A DNA stretch of 64,000 nt from Pseudomonas sp. GD03944. GTDB lineage: Bacteria > Pseudomonadota > Gammaproteobacteria > Pseudomonadales > Pseudomonadaceae. Numbering within the stretch: the stretch's first letter is position 1; the number at the start of each line of letters is the position of its first letter. Positions 43,459 to 54,142 of this stretch are shown in pieces. A model generated the notes under the pieces. It searched no databases and was not told where the DNA came from. It saw only the letters and a list, made by a program, of their open reading frames with translations. The DNA is taken from assembly GCF_029839275.1 (NCBI RefSeq), contig NZ_JAOCAH010000003.1, positions 62,001 to 126,000 of the forward strand. The letters are read 5' to 3'. A program made the translations under genes and the position numbers.

Positions 43459-44907
43459 ATGAAACCAGCTACTCCCGTTCAGCCCGTCGTCTTGTGTGGT
43501 GGCGCAGGTACGCGTTTATGGCCCTTATCGCGCGCAGGATTTCCCAAGCAGTTTCTCTCCCTGGTCGGCAATGACAGTCTGTTTCAGCAGTCCATCAAGC
43601 GCCTTCTCGGTGTAGGCGAGGCCGAGGCTTCTCCTTGCATGCCCTACATCGTCTGCAATGAAGAGCATCGCTTTTTAGCCCAGGAGCAGTTGCGAGAGCT
43701 GAGGGTTGATCGAGCCACTTTCCTGCTTGAGCCCAATGGGCGTAATACTGCTCCTGCGCTGACGCTGGCCGCTCTGGCTGCGCGTGATGCAGGGGATGAT
43801 CCAGTCCTTGTCGTCACACCCGCTGATCAGGCCATCAATGATGACGACGCCTTTTGCCGTGCGGTGCGCCAAGCCGTTGAGTCGGCGGATAAGGGAAATA
43901 TCGTCATCCTAGGTATTACCCCCGACAAGCCTGAAACCGGCTACGGCTATATCAAAGTGAGTGCCTCCGAAGAGGCTGTAGCCGCAGTCGAGCGCTTTGT
44001 AGAGAAGCCCGACAGGGACACCGCTCAGGCCTATCTGGATGAAGGTGGCTATTACTGGAACGCCGGTCTGTTCGTGCTCAAGGCGTCCGTGTGGCTGCAG
44101 GCCTTGGAGTCCTTTCGGCCCGATATTTTTCAGGCGACCTTGGCCGCCTGGGCAAATAAGCGAATAGACGGCGCATTTATTCGTCCTGAGAGTGAGGCTT
44201 TTTCGGCGATCCCCAGTGAGTCTGTCGACTACGCCGTCATGGAAAAATGCCCCGGCAGTAGTTTCCCGATCAAGATGGTGCCCTTGGATGCCGGCTGGAG
44301 CGATCTGGGTGCATGGGATGCCGTCTGGAACGTATCGCCCAAAGAGGAGGGCGGCAATGCGCTCAAGGGTGATGTGCTGATAACCGAAAGCCGTAATTCG
44401 CTTGTGCATGCCAACAGCCGCCTGGTGGCATTGGTCGGCGTGGAGAATCTGGTGGTGATTGAAACGGCAGACGCCGTTCTGGTCGCGGACAGAAGCCGTT
44501 GCCAGGAGGTCAAGCAGATCGTGAGTCTGCTCAATCAGCAGTCTCGGGAAGAACTCAGCCTCCACCGGAAGGTTCATCGTCCTTGGGGCTGGTATGACAG
44601 CATCGACGAGGGGGGGCGCTTCAAGGTCAAGCGCATCCAGGTCAACCCCAAAGCCAGCTTGAGTCTGCAGAAACATCACCATCGCGCCGAGCACTGGGTC
44701 GTTGTTCAGGGCACAGCAGAAATCACTCGGGGCAGTGAAACGCTGTTACTCAGCGAAAATCAGAGCACCTACATTCCCTTGGGCGACATTCATCGCCTTT
44801 CCAACCCCGGCAGTATCCCCCTGGAGATCATTGAAGTGCAGTCTGGCAGCTACCTGGGCGAGGACGACATCGTGCGTTTTGATGACCAGTACGGGAGAAG
44901 TCATTGA
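43459..44907 (+). CDS. manC: Mannose-1-phosphate guanylyltransferase / mannose-6-phosphate isomerase
   Basis: A 482-residue type II PMI-GMP protein that makes GDP-mannose. The nucleotidyltransferase signature is [16 protein letters not shown] with the FPKQFLSL loop; the C-terminal cupin isomerase domain has [19 protein letters not shown] and [14 protein letters not shown]. It feeds Gmd in this cluster. The ATG at 43459 matches the family N-terminus; an upstream ATG at 43387 would add 24 non-conserved residues. It is probably the first gene of the polysaccharide operon. The 204-base region before it shows a GAAAC-N7-GTTTC inverted repeat but no clear promoter. Confidence 0.92.
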   Translation: MKPATPVQPVVLCGGAGTRLWPLSRAGFPKQFLSLVGNDSLFQQSIKRLLGVGEAEASPCMPYIVCNEEHRFLAQEQLRELRVDRATFLLEPNGRNTAPALTLAALAARDAGDDPVLVVTPADQAINDDDAFCRAVRQAVESADKGNIVILGITPDKPETGYGYIKVSASEEAVAAVERFVEKPDRDTAQAYLDEGGYYWNAGLFVLKASVWLQALESFRPDIFQATLAAWANKRIDGAFIRPESEAFSAIPSESVDYAVMEKCPGSSFPIKMVPLDAGWSDLGAWDAVWNVSPKEEGGNALKGDVLITESRNSLVHANSRLVALVGVENLVVIETADAVLVADRSRCQEVKQIVSLLNQQSREELSLHRKVHRPWGWYDSIDEGGRFKVKRIQVNPKASLSLQKHHHRAEHWVVVQGTAEITRGSETLLLSENQSTYIPLGDIHRLSNPGSIPLEIIEVQSGSYLGEDDIVRFDDQYGRSH

Positions 44908-46073
44908 AAATCGCCATCGCTGGCCTTGGTTACGTCGGCCTGGCCAATGCCGTTCTGCTGGCACAGCACAACGAAGTCGTAGCTGTGGATCTCGTCCCTG
45001 AAAAGGTTGACTTGCTGAACCGTCGTCAATCGCCCATCGAAGATGCGGAGATTCAGGAGTTCCTGGATAACAAGTCACTCAACTTCCGAGCGACGCTCAA
45101 TAAGAATGAAGCCTATGACGGCGCTGACTTCGTCATCATTGCGACGCCGACGGACTACGACCCGAAGACCAATTACTTCAATACGCAGTCCATTGAGGCG
45201 GTTGTCCGTGATGTCGTTGCCATCAACCCCAGGGCAGTGATGGTGATCAAGTCCACTGTTCCCGTGGGCTATACCGAGCGAACTCGGCAGGCTCTGGATA
45301 CTGAGAACCTTATTTTCTCCCCAGAGTTTTTACGTGAGGGGAAGGCGCTGTACGACAACCTATACCCTGGCCGAATAGTTGTAGGTGAGCGCTCGAGCAG
45401 GGCGGAGGTGTTTGCAGGGCTCCTGCAGCAGGGCGCGGTTAAGCAGGGTGTACCTGTGCTATTCACTGATAGCACCGAGGCGGAAGCAATCAAGTTATTT
45501 GCGAATACCTACCTAGCAATGCGTGTAGCTTTTTTCAATGAGCTAGACACCTATGCGCTTACACACGGCCTGGATACTCGTCAAATCATTGACGGTGTGT
45601 GTCTGGATGCGCGTATAGGTAGCCACTACAACAATCCCAGTTTTGGCTATGGCGGGTATTGCCTCCCCAAAGATACAAAGCAGCTGCTGGCTAACTACCA
45701 AGACGTACCGCAGAACCTGATTCACGCGATTGTTGAAGCAAACACTACCCGCAAGGATTTTATTGCAGAAGATATTCTGCGACGTAATCCGAAAACGGTA
45801 GGGATTTACAGGCTGGTTATGAAGGCTGGCAGCGACAATTTCCGCGCATCTGCCATCCAGGGCATTATGAAGCGTCTCAAGGCCAAAGGTATAGACGTCA
45901 TAATCTTTGAACCTGCACTTGCGGATGCAGAGTTCTATCGCTCTCGAGTTATGAGGGATTTGGCGGCATTTAAGGCAGAGGCGGATATCATCATCGCCAA
46001 TCGTTGCAATGCAGTGCTCAATGACGTAGCTGATAAGGTCTATACGCGCGATCTGTTTGGAGGAGACGCATGA
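44904..46073 (+). CDS. ugd: UDP-glucose 6-dehydrogenase
   Basis: A 389-residue enzyme of the E. coli Ugd type (388 residues). Visible: Rossmann motif [52 protein letters not shown], and the catalytic Cys in [14 protein letters not shown]. It oxidises UDP-glucose to UDP-glucuronate, the substrate of the epimerase encoded next. The start is TTG, overlapping the manC stop (TTGA), supported by GGGAGAAG upstream. Confidence 0.92.
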   Translation: MKIAIAGLGYVGLANAVLLAQHNEVVAVDLVPEKVDLLNRRQSPIEDAEIQEFLDNKSLNFRATLNKNEAYDGADFVIIATPTDYDPKTNYFNTQSIEAVVRDVVAINPRAVMVIKSTVPVGYTERTRQALDTENLIFSPEFLREGKALYDNLYPGRIVVGERSSRAEVFAGLLQQGAVKQGVPVLFTDSTEAEAIKLFANTYLAMRVAFFNELDTYALTHGLDTRQIIDGVCLDARIGSHYNNPSFGYGGYCLPKDTKQLLANYQDVPQNLIHAIVEANTTRKDFIAEDILRRNPKTVGIYRLVMKAGSDNFRASAIQGIMKRLKAKGIDVIIFEPALADAEFYRSRVMRDLAAFKAEADIIIANRCNAVLNDVADKVYTRDLFGGDA

Positions 46074-47077
46074 AGGTCTTGGTAACAGGAGCTGCTGGCT
46101 TCATCGGAATGCATGTAGCAAAGCGGCTGCTCGAACGAGGTGATGAGGTTTTTGGCGTCGACAATCTGAATGACTATTATGATCCCCAACTAAAGCAGGC
46201 GCGACTGAAGCAACTTGAACAATATGAGGCATTTTTCTTCTATAAAGGAGATATCGCCGATGTTGCCTTTCTAAGCAAGGTTTTTTCTGATGTAAGGCCG
46301 GAACGGGTTGTTAACTTGGCAGCTCAGGCCGGGGTTCGCTATTCGCTGAAAAATCCAAATGCCTATGTTCAAAGTAATTTGGTTGGCTTTGTCAATATTT
46401 TAGAAGGCTGCAGGCATAACGGAGTGGAGCACCTAGTATACGCAAGCTCTTCCAGTGTCTATGGCGCGAACAAAAAAATTCCATTTTCTGTAAGCGACAA
46501 TGTGGATTATCCCGTTTCCTTGTATGCGGCTACGAAAAAATCTAATGAGTTAATGGCGCACAGTTATAGTCATCTATACGAGTTGCCAGTGACAGGATTG
46601 CGATATTTTACAGTGTATGGCCCTTGGGGTAGGCCTGATATGGCGCCTTGGCTATTTACCTCTGCGATCCTAGAGGGGCGACCTATTGATGTATTTAATC
46701 ATGGCAAGATGCTTCGGGATTTTACTTATATCGACGATATAGTCGATGGCACAGTATGCGTGCTTGATCAAGTTCCTTCACCAAAGCCACAGAAGGTTTC
46801 CAATGAGTTTGGCTCATCAGTAAGTCATGCGCCTTATCGAATTTACAATATTGGAAACCATACGCCAGTTGAGCTTATGGATTTTATAGAGCTCCTTGAG
46901 GGCGTGCTTGGTATTGAGGCGGTAAAAAACTATCTGCCAATGCAAAATGGAGATGTGCTTGCTACATATGCAGATATAGATGCTATTAATTCTGCTGTGG
47001 GGTTCGAGCCTAAGACTGCGTTGGCGGATGGTATTAAGTCTTGGGTGGGTTGGTACAGGAATTATATAAGCTCATGA
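46070..47077 (+). CDS. UDP-glucuronate 4-epimerase-like NAD-dependent epimerase
   Basis: A 335-residue extended SDR. Visible: [21 protein letters not shown], the [17 protein letters not shown] signature shared by UDP-GlcA 4-epimerases, the catalytic SSSSVYG and YAATKKSNE (Tyr/Lys), and [10 protein letters not shown]. It should convert UDP-GlcA from Ugd into UDP-GalA. Start and stop overlap its neighbours by four bases. G+C drops clearly within this gene (about 45% in a 60-base count at 46261-46320), suggesting acquired DNA. Confidence 0.88.
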   Translation: MKVLVTGAAGFIGMHVAKRLLERGDEVFGVDNLNDYYDPQLKQARLKQLEQYEAFFFYKGDIADVAFLSKVFSDVRPERVVNLAAQAGVRYSLKNPNAYVQSNLVGFVNILEGCRHNGVEHLVYASSSSVYGANKKIPFSVSDNVDYPVSLYAATKKSNELMAHSYSHLYELPVTGLRYFTVYGPWGRPDMAPWLFTSAILEGRPIDVFNHGKMLRDFTYIDDIVDGTVCVLDQVPSPKPQKVSNEFGSSVSHAPYRIYNIGNHTPVELMDFIELLEGVLGIEAVKNYLPMQNGDVLATYADIDAINSAVGFEPKTALADGIKSWVGWYRNYISS

Positions 47078-48489
47078 GCTTTGTTAATGCCCTGAAGTGG
47101 TCGTTTCTTGCGGAGTTTGCGACTAAACTTGTTCAACCATTGCTGTTTATTGTCTTAGCATGGTTTCTTACGCCAGAAGATTTTGGTGTTATGACTGCCG
47201 CAATGATGGTTGTTGCGTTCTCTCAGATATTTTGGGAAGCAGGAATGAGTAAAGCTCTGATTCGGCAACAAACAGAATTGGCTGTTGCGGCTAATTCAGC
47301 TTTTTGGATAAATGTTGGCCTAGGGGTCGTAATCGCTATTACACTGTATGGCTTTTCAAGTTCAATAGCGCTATCTTTTTTCCAGGACGATCGAGTAACC
47401 GCTGTCTTAAAAGCAATGACTGTGCAGATTATTTTTGGTGCATTATGTTCTGTGCAAATTGCTTTATTACAGAAGGAAATGAGCTTTAAAAAATTATTTT
47501 GGGTGCGTTTTGCCACCGTTATTCTACCAGGAATGGCATCGGTTCCATTGGCTTGGTACGGTTGGGGGTATTGGGCTTTAGTGATGGGTACCTTGGCTGG
47601 ACAGCTTGTTCAAGTTGTTATGCTCTGGAGCATTAGCACTTGGAGGCCCAGGCTAATTTTTAAAAGTGATGTCACTCGAGATATGGTGCGATTTGGCTCT
47701 TGGGTGGGATTAGCCGGATTTCTAGCTTGGTTTTACCAGTGGGCCGACGCTCTAATAGTTGGCGCTTTTTTAGGCGGCCACGAGCTTGGCCTTTATCGTG
47801 TTGGTAGTTTATTGGTTATATATGGTTATGCAATCGTTTCTGCGCCTGTACTTCCTGTTTTTTATTCCTGGCTCGTTCGTGAGGCGAAGCAAGATATTTC
47901 ACTTTCATTGAGAAAAATTGTTAATGTTTTAGGCGGGATTTTTCTCCCTTTGGGCTTTTTTATATACGGTATTTCAAATTGGGCAGAATCCCTATTCTTT
48001 GAAGATGTATGGGCGGGAGTCGGCCAAGTAATAGGTGTTATTGCTTTGGCTCAGGGACTATCTTGTTTGTTTGTGGCAAATTCCGAAGCCTATAGGGCGG
48101 CTGGTTCTCCTCAGTACGAGGTCTACCCTATGGCCATAGGTGTTGCTGTGTTTCTTCCTGCGTATATTTTTTCTGTTGAGTATGGATTGGAGGCTTTTCT
48201 TTATGCTCGGCTTCTTTGTGTTGTTGCCTTCGGAAGCTTAATTCATGCGGTACTGGCACATAAATGCCTGGGCATAGAATCTTGGTTTTTTATCAGATAT
48301 ATAGCGATCTTTTCGGTATCGCTAACGTGCTTGATTTTTGTAGAGCACTTTTTTGATGCTGCTTGGATAGGTGCTATAGTCTCAATCATCATGGCTTTTT
48401 CTTTGTTTGTGTTTATATGTCATATGAATCGGGGTGCATATAGTGAGATTTTTGCTTGGATGTATAATGCGTATTTTCGAAAGAATTAA
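47074..48489 (+). CDS. Wzx-type oligosaccharide flippase
   Basis: A 471-residue, very hydrophobic protein with about 12-14 membrane segments, of the PST/Wzx (MurJ-related) superfamily. The N-terminal ATKLVQPLLFIVLAWFLTPEDFGVMTAAMMVV and PLAWYGWGYWALVMGTLAGQLVQ are typical. It is expected to flip the lipid-linked repeat unit across the inner membrane. It is the only polytopic membrane protein of the cluster apart from WbpM. G+C is about 40%, the lowest in the window, with AT-ending codons. The ATG overlaps the preceding stop. Confidence 0.85.
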   Translation: MSFVNALKWSFLAEFATKLVQPLLFIVLAWFLTPEDFGVMTAAMMVVAFSQIFWEAGMSKALIRQQTELAVAANSAFWINVGLGVVIAITLYGFSSSIALSFFQDDRVTAVLKAMTVQIIFGALCSVQIALLQKEMSFKKLFWVRFATVILPGMASVPLAWYGWGYWALVMGTLAGQLVQVVMLWSISTWRPRLIFKSDVTRDMVRFGSWVGLAGFLAWFYQWADALIVGAFLGGHELGLYRVGSLLVIYGYAIVSAPVLPVFYSWLVREAKQDISLSLRKIVNVLGGIFLPLGFFIYGISNWAESLFFEDVWAGVGQVIGVIALAQGLSCLFVANSEAYRAAGSPQYEVYPMAIGVAVFLPAYIFSVEYGLEAFLYARLLCVVAFGSLIHAVLAHKCLGIESWFFIRYIAIFSVSLTCLIFVEHFFDAAWIGAIVSIIMAFSLFVFICHMNRGAYSEIFAWMYNAYFRKN

Positions 48490-49021
48490 GGGCAGGTTTA
48501 TACAGTTTTCTTCTCTTGCAAGGGTGTTGGTTTTACGTTTGCAGGGAGTTCAGGTCTCTTGGTCGGCTCATGTGAAGTGGAGCGCAGAGGTTTCTTGTAT
48601 GGGCGGAGAAATTTCTATCGCCGAAGGTTGCTTCATTGATAAAGGAGTAATTTTGCGGGCCTATGGCGGCAAGATAAGTATCGGAAAAAACTGCTCTGTT
48701 AATCCATACTGTGTTCTTTATGGGCATGGCGGATTGTTGATAGGGAACGGTGTGCGCATTGCGACACATTCGGTGTTTATACCATCTAACCATAACTTTT
48801 CTGATCCCGATTTGTTTATTTATCAGCAAGGCGAAACAATGAAAGGGATATGCGTAGAAGATGACGTTTGGTTCGGTGCAGGTGTTCGTGTGCTAGATGG
48901 TGTAATAGTAGGGCGAGGTAGTGTTATTGGTGCAGGCGCGGTAGTAAACCGAACGCTTTCTGCCAGCGGAGTTTATGTAGGTGTTCCTGCAAAAAAAGTC
49001 AGTGAAAGAGGGACTGTATGA
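48467..49021 (+). CDS. Hexapeptide-repeat acyltransferase (WbbJ/WcaF type)
   Basis: A 184-residue left-handed beta-helix acyltransferase. Hexapeptide repeats run through ISIAEGCFIDKGVILRAYGGKISIGKNCSVNP and VEDDVWFGAGVRVLDGVIVGRGSVIGAGAVV; the catalytic His is in PSNHNFSDP. It probably acetylates a sugar of the O unit, possibly the amino group of a perosamine-type sugar or a hydroxyl. It overlaps the end of the flippase gene by 23 bases and the next gene by four. Confidence 0.82.
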   Translation: MRIFERIKGRFIQFSSLARVLVLRLQGVQVSWSAHVKWSAEVSCMGGEISIAEGCFIDKGVILRAYGGKISIGKNCSVNPYCVLYGHGGLLIGNGVRIATHSVFIPSNHNFSDPDLFIYQQGETMKGICVEDDVWFGAGVRVLDGVIVGRGSVIGAGAVVNRTLSASGVYVGVPAKKVSERGTV

Positions 49022-49632
49022 AATTCTCCTTTTCGCAAGTTAAGGGTAAAGTAAAAAAGCTGCTTTATATGATGCGGCATCCACGCTTGATTAGTGCTTT
49101 TGGAGTTGAATCACATCTCACTATGAAGGAACGTATTGCGCTTAATAAGTTGGCTTTAGGTAAGCGTAATATATGCGAGATTGGCTCTTATATTGGCGCT
49201 TCGGCATGTTGTTTTGGGGCTGCTGTAAAGGATGATCAAGCTGCTCGGATTCTATGTGTGGATACATGGAACAATGATGCTATGACGGAGGGGCATCGTG
49301 ATACGTGGAGTGAGTTCAAGAAGAATACGGAAAAATATTCTAGAAAAATAGTTCCAGTTCGCGGATATAGTACACAGGTCGTTGAAGTTGTTCGGTCGAC
49401 TGTTTCTGAGCTTGATTTGCTTTTTATCGATGGCGATCATTCGTACGAAGGTGCAAAAGCTGATTGGGAATATTATAAGGTTTTTTTAAAACCAGGAGCT
49501 GTTGTCATTTTCCATGATTATGGCTGGGCTGAAGGAGTACAGCGTGTTGTTCACGAAGATGTGATGCCGCTCGTTGAGCAGCATGAAAGCCTACCGAATA
49601 TGTGGTGGGGCGTATTGGCGAAGAATCCATGA
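49018..49632 (+). CDS. Class I SAM methyltransferase, Methyltransf_24-like
   Basis: A 204-residue protein with ICEIGSYIGASACCFGAA (SAM-binding loop), ILCVDTWNND, and the distinctive LLFIDGDHSYEGAKADWEYY ... GAVVIFHDYGWAEGVQ of the Methyltransf_24/cephalosporin-hydroxylase-like group. Such genes are common in LPS loci and are presumed to methylate sugars. Overlaps both neighbours in ATGA form. Confidence 0.78.
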   Translation: MKFSFSQVKGKVKKLLYMMRHPRLISAFGVESHLTMKERIALNKLALGKRNICEIGSYIGASACCFGAAVKDDQAARILCVDTWNNDAMTEGHRDTWSEFKKNTEKYSRKIVPVRGYSTQVVEVVRSTVSELDLLFIDGDHSYEGAKADWEYYKVFLKPGAVVIFHDYGWAEGVQRVVHEDVMPLVEQHESLPNMWWGVLAKNP

Positions 49633-50609
49633 TCTCCGTTATTATCCCTACACGAAACCGTGCTGACCTGTTGGCGCAGGCGCTGGAGTCTATTTCCTCT
49701 CAAAGTTTAGACAGCTCTGCATTTGAAGTCATAGTGGTTGATAACGGGTCGACGGATGCAACGTCAAGCGTAATTGAGAGTTATCAAGGCCATATTCGTA
49801 ACTTGGTAGGTATCTATACGCCAGAGCCTGGTTTGCACAATGGGCGTCATGCAGGAATGTTGTCCGCCAGGGGAGAGATACTCGTCTTCGCTGATGATGA
49901 TATCGAGGCGCTGCCTACTTGGTTGGAGAGTATTGCTGAGGCTTTTCAAGATGCAGATGTGGCGATGGTCGGAGGAAATAACTATCCGAAATTTCTTGAA
50001 GAGCCGCCTCTTTGGCTAAAGCGGCTTTGGCAGCGCTCTGATGCTCAAGGTTATCATTTCATTCCGTCGTTGAGTGTTATTGAGTTCACCCGTGTTCCCG
50101 GGGATATTTCACCTTATTTAGTTTGGGGCTGTAATTTTTCAATTCGTAAAGATGTTCTGCTCCAGGCTGGAGGATTTCACCCCGACGGAATGCCTCAAGA
50201 ACTTATCCGTTTTCGTGGCGACGGAGAAACTCACGTTTCGCGTTTTGTTGAAAATTCGAAAATGAGGTGTGTATTCCACCCAGGTGCTTCGGTATTTCAC
50301 AAAGTTACGCCGGAGCGGATGACATTCCGCTATTTTTATCAGCGCGGGTATAGTCAAGGCGTTTCTGATTCATTTACAAGTTTGCGAGAAAATCAGCCTG
50401 ACGTAGCCCCCAAGTCAATGGTCATTTTTTTTCGAAGAGCTGCCGGGTTCGCTGTCCGTAAAATTAGTGATCTAATGAGCGGTAGAGATCTTAGAATGGC
50501 GTTGGCGGAACTGAAAAAAGGGCATAAAGCCGGTTTTTCCTATCACCAGAAAGCCTATCGCGAAGACCCAGAGGTTCGCGCTTGGGTGCACCGCTCAGTT
50601 TATTATTAA
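49629..50609 (+). CDS. GT2-family glycosyltransferase
   Basis: A 326-residue GT-A glycosyltransferase. Visible: SVIIPTRNRADLLAQALESI, VVDNGSTDAT, the metal-binding VFADDDIEA (DxD) and a PYLVWGCNFSIRKDVLLQAGGF segment followed by FRGDGETHVSRF. No membrane helix is obvious, so it acts at the inner face of the inner membrane on the lipid-linked acceptor. Sugar specificity is not predictable. Confidence 0.85.
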   Translation: MISVIIPTRNRADLLAQALESISSQSLDSSAFEVIVVDNGSTDATSSVIESYQGHIRNLVGIYTPEPGLHNGRHAGMLSARGEILVFADDDIEALPTWLESIAEAFQDADVAMVGGNNYPKFLEEPPLWLKRLWQRSDAQGYHFIPSLSVIEFTRVPGDISPYLVWGCNFSIRKDVLLQAGGFHPDGMPQELIRFRGDGETHVSRFVENSKMRCVFHPGASVFHKVTPERMTFRYFYQRGYSQGVSDSFTSLRENQPDVAPKSMVIFFRRAAGFAVRKISDLMSGRDLRMALAELKKGHKAGFSYHQKAYREDPEVRAWVHRSVYY

Positions 50610-50622
50610 GGATATGCGACCC

Positions 50623-51051
50623 ATGATAGAGAAAATTGTCTGGGATGGAAAAATGCTTGCCCTTCTGCTGCGTGCAGATTATCGGGAGGAGGGTATTCAT
50701 TTTTTTACCCCCGGTGATTACTCGCAGCAACTGGGTTACATGAATCGTCCAGAGGGATATGTAATTCCTCCACATGTCCATAATGCCGTGCCGCGTGAAG
50801 TTCAATATACCAAGGAAGTATTGTTTATCAAGACGGGTCGTGTTCGCGTTGATTTTTATGACGAAGATCAGAATTATCTTGAAAGTCGAACCCTTTTTCA
50901 GGGGGATGTGATACTGCTGGCCTTTGGTGGACATGGATTTGAGATGCTTGAGGCAAGTGAAATTATTGAAGTCAAGCAAGGGCCCTATGCGGGTGAAGCG
51001 GATAAAACGCGCTTCGATCCAATATCGATTGACCAGGTGAGGTTGAAATAA
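50623..51051 (+). CDS. Cupin-fold protein of the polysaccharide locus
   Basis: A 142-residue single-domain cupin. It has PPHVHNAVPREVQYTKEVLFIKTGRVRVDFYD (two His and a Glu of the metal site) and GDVILLAFGGHGFEML (third His), ending EVKQGPYAGEADKTRF. The metal ligands look intact. Proteins of this type accompany DegT aminotransferases and methyltransferases in LPS loci; it does not look like a FdtA/WxcM ketoisomerase. Role unknown. The ATG at 50623 is favoured by spacing from AAGGA; another ATG lies at 50614. Confidence 0.7.
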   Translation: MIEKIVWDGKMLALLLRADYREEGIHFFTPGDYSQQLGYMNRPEGYVIPPHVHNAVPREVQYTKEVLFIKTGRVRVDFYDEDQNYLESRTLFQGDVILLAFGGHGFEMLEASEIIEVKQGPYAGEADKTRFDPISIDQVRLK

Positions 51052-51052
51052 C

Positions 51053-52171
51053 ATGGCTTTTATTCCCGTTAATGAACCTCTCTTGAATGGTAATGAAAAA
51101 AAGTATCTAACAGAATGTATTGATACTGGATGGATTTCTTCCGAAGGACCTTTCATCAAGCGTTTCGAAGACGAGTTTGCTATCAGCGTCGGGCGTACGC
51201 ATGCAATTGCTGTTTCCAATGGTACTGCTGCTATAGATGCTGCGATAGAGGCACTGGGGTTGGTGTCTGGTGACGAGATTATATTGCCAACATTTGCCAT
51301 CATTTCTTGTATTAGTCAGATTGTTCGCTCCGGTTTGGTACCGGTTCTGGTTGACAGTGATCCGTTGACCTGGAATATGGATATTAACCAAGTTGAAGAG
51401 AAAGTTACTTCTCGAACCAGAGCAATTATGGTCGTTCATATATACGGCTTGCCGGTCGATATGGATCCGTTATTAAAAATTGCTCAAGATCACGGATTGA
51501 AAGTTATTGAAGATGCAGCTGAAATGCACGGGCAGACCTACAAAGGGCGTCCTTGTGGTAGTTTCGGAGATGTCAGCATTTTTAGTTTCTATCCGAACAA
51601 ACACATTACTACTGGTGAAGGCGGAATGATCGTCACGAATGACGACCGCTTGGCTGATGAGTGCCGTAGTTTACGCAACCTGTGTTTCCAGCCTCAAAAG
51701 CGTTTTGTTCATGAGCGTTTGGGGTGGAATCTGCGTATGACGAATTTGCAGGCCGCTTTAGGTGTTGCTCAGCTTGAACGGCTTCCGGAGTTCGTACTAC
51801 GCAAGCGCGAGATGGGGGCGAGCTATCAGGCCGGTCTGTCTAATGTTGCTGGCTTGCAATTACCTCTGGCAAGTACCGTTTATGCCGAAAATATTTATTG
51901 GGTCTTCGGCATGGTGCTTGATGCCAATGTTCCGTTTGATGCAGAAGAGGCCATGGGGCGTCTTGGTAAGATGGGGGTGGGGACACGTCCATTTTTCTGG
52001 TCGATGCATGAGCAGCCCGTATTCAAAAAAATGGGGCTTTTTAGTGGCGAACATTACCCTGTTTCCGAGAATCTCGCTCGACGAGGCTTCTATATTCCTA
52101 GCGGTTTGGGGTTGACTCAGGAGCAACAGGTTAGAGTCATTGAATCCGTTCGCGAGCTTATGGATATTTGA
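51053..52171 (+). CDS. DegT/DnrJ/EryC1 aminotransferase, perosamine-synthase-like
   Basis: A 372-residue PLP-dependent sugar aminotransferase. The N-terminal PVNEPLLNGNEKKYLTECID and DTGWISSEGPFIKRFEDEF segments and the PLP-Lys region FYPNKHITTGEGG (Lys183) resemble GDP-perosamine synthase (Per/RfbE), which has the GNKTITTGEGG form. With ManC and Gmd in the same cluster it probably converts GDP-4-keto-6-deoxymannose to GDP-perosamine. It could instead act on the UDP-4-keto sugar of WbpM. Confidence 0.82.
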   Translation: MAFIPVNEPLLNGNEKKYLTECIDTGWISSEGPFIKRFEDEFAISVGRTHAIAVSNGTAAIDAAIEALGLVSGDEIILPTFAIISCISQIVRSGLVPVLVDSDPLTWNMDINQVEEKVTSRTRAIMVVHIYGLPVDMDPLLKIAQDHGLKVIEDAAEMHGQTYKGRPCGSFGDVSIFSFYPNKHITTGEGGMIVTNDDRLADECRSLRNLCFQPQKRFVHERLGWNLRMTNLQAALGVAQLERLPEFVLRKREMGASYQAGLSNVAGLQLPLASTVYAENIYWVFGMVLDANVPFDAEEAMGRLGKMGVGTRPFFWSMHEQPVFKKMGLFSGEHYPVSENLARRGFYIPSGLGLTQEQQVRVIESVRELMDI

Positions 52172-52175
52172 TGCA

Positions 52176-52940
52176 ATGAAAGTTTTTGATCAATATGCCC
52201 GCTATTATGACCTGCTTTACCGAGATAAGGATTATCGTGGCGAGGCAGAGTTCGTACTTTCGGTATTGCGTGCTCACGCAGACGGTAAAACATCTGTATT
52301 CGAGATGGGTTGCGGTACAGGCATTCATGCTCAGCTTTTTGCTGAGGCTGGGTATGAAGTGCATGGTATCGACCTTAGCGAAACGATGCTTGCTACCGCA
52401 TCGAAAAGGCGAGACTCGTTATCCTCCGAATTACGTGAGCGCTTGAATTTTTCTGTTGGTGATGTACGGAGCTACCGAGCTGGCCGGAAATTCGATGTGG
52501 TGCTCTCTCTTTTTCATGTTTTTAGTTATCAAACAGACAACACAGACTTGCAGGCTGCATTTGCCACAGCGAATGTTCACCTTGAGAGAGACGGGATACT
52601 AATCTTTGATTATTGGTATGGCCCTGCGGTGCTCACTCAGCGCCCGGAGACAAGGATCAAACGGCTACAGGATAACGATTTTTCCATTTTGCGTATTGCT
52701 GAGTCTCAAGTAAACGAGCAGCAATGTGTTGTAGAAGTAAACTACGAAACTTTCGTAAAGGCAGATGACACTACTGAGATCATCCGAGAGACTCATCGCA
52801 TGCGATATCTGTTTCTGCCAGAAATAGAATTGTTCGCTGAGCTTCATGGCTTTGAGGTGATTCATCACCGAGAGTGGCTGGGAGCGACAGCTCCGTCGTC
52901 AAACTCTTGGGCAGGATTCTCGGTGTTGAGAAAAAAATGA
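52176..52940 (+). CDS. Class I SAM-dependent methyltransferase
   Basis: A 254-residue methyltransferase. It starts MKVFDQYARYYDLLYRDKDYRGEAEF and has the SAM loop SVFEMGCGTGIHAQLFAEAGYEVHGIDLSETML, then FDVVLSLFHVFSYQT and GILIFDYWYGPAV. This N-terminal YARYYDLLY form is common in sugar or peptide methyltransferases of antibiotic and LPS loci. It is the second methyltransferase of the cluster, directly after the aminotransferase, so N- or O-methylation of the amino sugar is a reasonable guess. Confidence 0.82.
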   Translation: MKVFDQYARYYDLLYRDKDYRGEAEFVLSVLRAHADGKTSVFEMGCGTGIHAQLFAEAGYEVHGIDLSETMLATASKRRDSLSSELRERLNFSVGDVRSYRAGRKFDVVLSLFHVFSYQTDNTDLQAAFATANVHLERDGILIFDYWYGPAVLTQRPETRIKRLQDNDFSILRIAESQVNEQQCVVEVNYETFVKADDTTEIIRETHRMRYLFLPEIELFAELHGFEVIHHREWLGATAPSSNSWAGFSVLRKK

Positions 52941-54142
52941 AGATCGGTATCGTTTTGGAGCAGCGGCTACATAGCGGTGGTGGCTTTCAGCAAGCACTCA
53001 ATGCCATCAGGCAGCTGATACGTATATGTCCTTCTTGGATGACTGTTGAGGTGTTTACAACCGTTGCGGAAAATGCAGCACATCCCTCTTTGCAGGGAGT
53101 CAGTGTGCGCTATGTACGCAGGGGGCTGCTGGAGCGTTTGCGAGTGATGGTGTTGGCGCAGTCGTCTCCATTAACAGACTCGTTGGTCATTCGCACGCGA
53201 CCTGTAACTAAGCTGGAGCGGGAGATGATTGCTGCGCAGGTGGACCTTGCCTATTTTGCTGGTCCTTCCAGTTATGCGCTCGCATTTCGTTCTCTCTCTT
53301 ACGTTTTAACTGTCTGGGATCTGTGCCATCGGGATCATCCAGAGTTTCCAGAGGTTTCAGAAAATGGAGAGTTTGTTCGAAGAGAAAATCTGTATCGCCA
53401 TGCTATCAATCGCTCATTTTTAACATTGACAGACTCAGAAGAGTTAAGTCGCCGAGCTGTTCGTTGTTATGGCACGGATTCAAGTCGTCTGCTAGCGATG
53501 CCCTTTCAGCCTGCAGCATTTTTTAATAACCAAAACTCAGTTGATCTACAGAGCCTGTCTCGCCGGATGGGCTTGCCTGAAAATTATTTATTCTACCCTG
53601 CTCAGTTCTGGCCACATAAAAATCACGTTCGAATTGTGCAAGCTTTGGCTTTATTGAAAGAGCAAGGAAAGTATTATTCAGCTGTTTTTTGTGGCGGTGA
53701 GCAGAGTAACAAAGCACACGTGAAAACTGTAGCGGAAAAGTTAGGCGTGGCCGATCAGATATTGTTTACAGGTTTTGTTGATGAACAAGACATGCGTGGA
53801 TTGTATTCGCTTTCTAAGGCTCTAGTAATGCCTACCTATTTTGGGCCTACCAATTTACCGCCTCTTGAAGCGTGGGGAGCGGGCAAACCCGTCATTTACT
53901 CTATATTGTTAAGTGAGCAAGTAGGAGACGGTGCGTTGTGTGTTAGCCCGGATTCTGCTTTTGAACTGGCTGGCGCAATAGAGCGTATATACGACGATAA
54001 TGATCTTCAAAAAAAGCTTGTGTCCGCGGGTTATGAACAGTTGAAGAAAGTAGATGCGTTACGTTTCGACGCTGAATTAAGACTTTTGGAAAAACTTGAA
54101 GTGTTTAATAATAGAAGAGCTTGCTGGGGAACAGTGCAATGA
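52937..54142 (+). CDS. GT4-family glycosyltransferase
   Basis: A 401-residue GT-B glycosyltransferase. The N-terminal domain starts [22 protein letters not shown]; the C-terminal has [66 protein letters not shown], close to the mannosyltransferase-like WbnH/MtfB group. ATGA overlaps on both sides. Confidence 0.85.
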   Translation: MKIGIVLEQRLHSGGGFQQALNAIRQLIRICPSWMTVEVFTTVAENAAHPSLQGVSVRYVRRGLLERLRVMVLAQSSPLTDSLVIRTRPVTKLEREMIAAQVDLAYFAGPSSYALAFRSLSYVLTVWDLCHRDHPEFPEVSENGEFVRRENLYRHAINRSFLTLTDSEELSRRAVRCYGTDSSRLLAMPFQPAAFFNNQNSVDLQSLSRRMGLPENYLFYPAQFWPHKNHVRIVQALALLKEQGKYYSAVFCGGEQSNKAHVKTVAEKLGVADQILFTGFVDEQDMRGLYSLSKALVMPTYFGPTNLPPLEAWGAGKPVIYSILLSEQVGDGALCVSPDSAFELAGAIERIYDDNDLQKKLVSAGYEQLKKVDALRFDAELRLLEKLEVFNNRRACWGTVQ

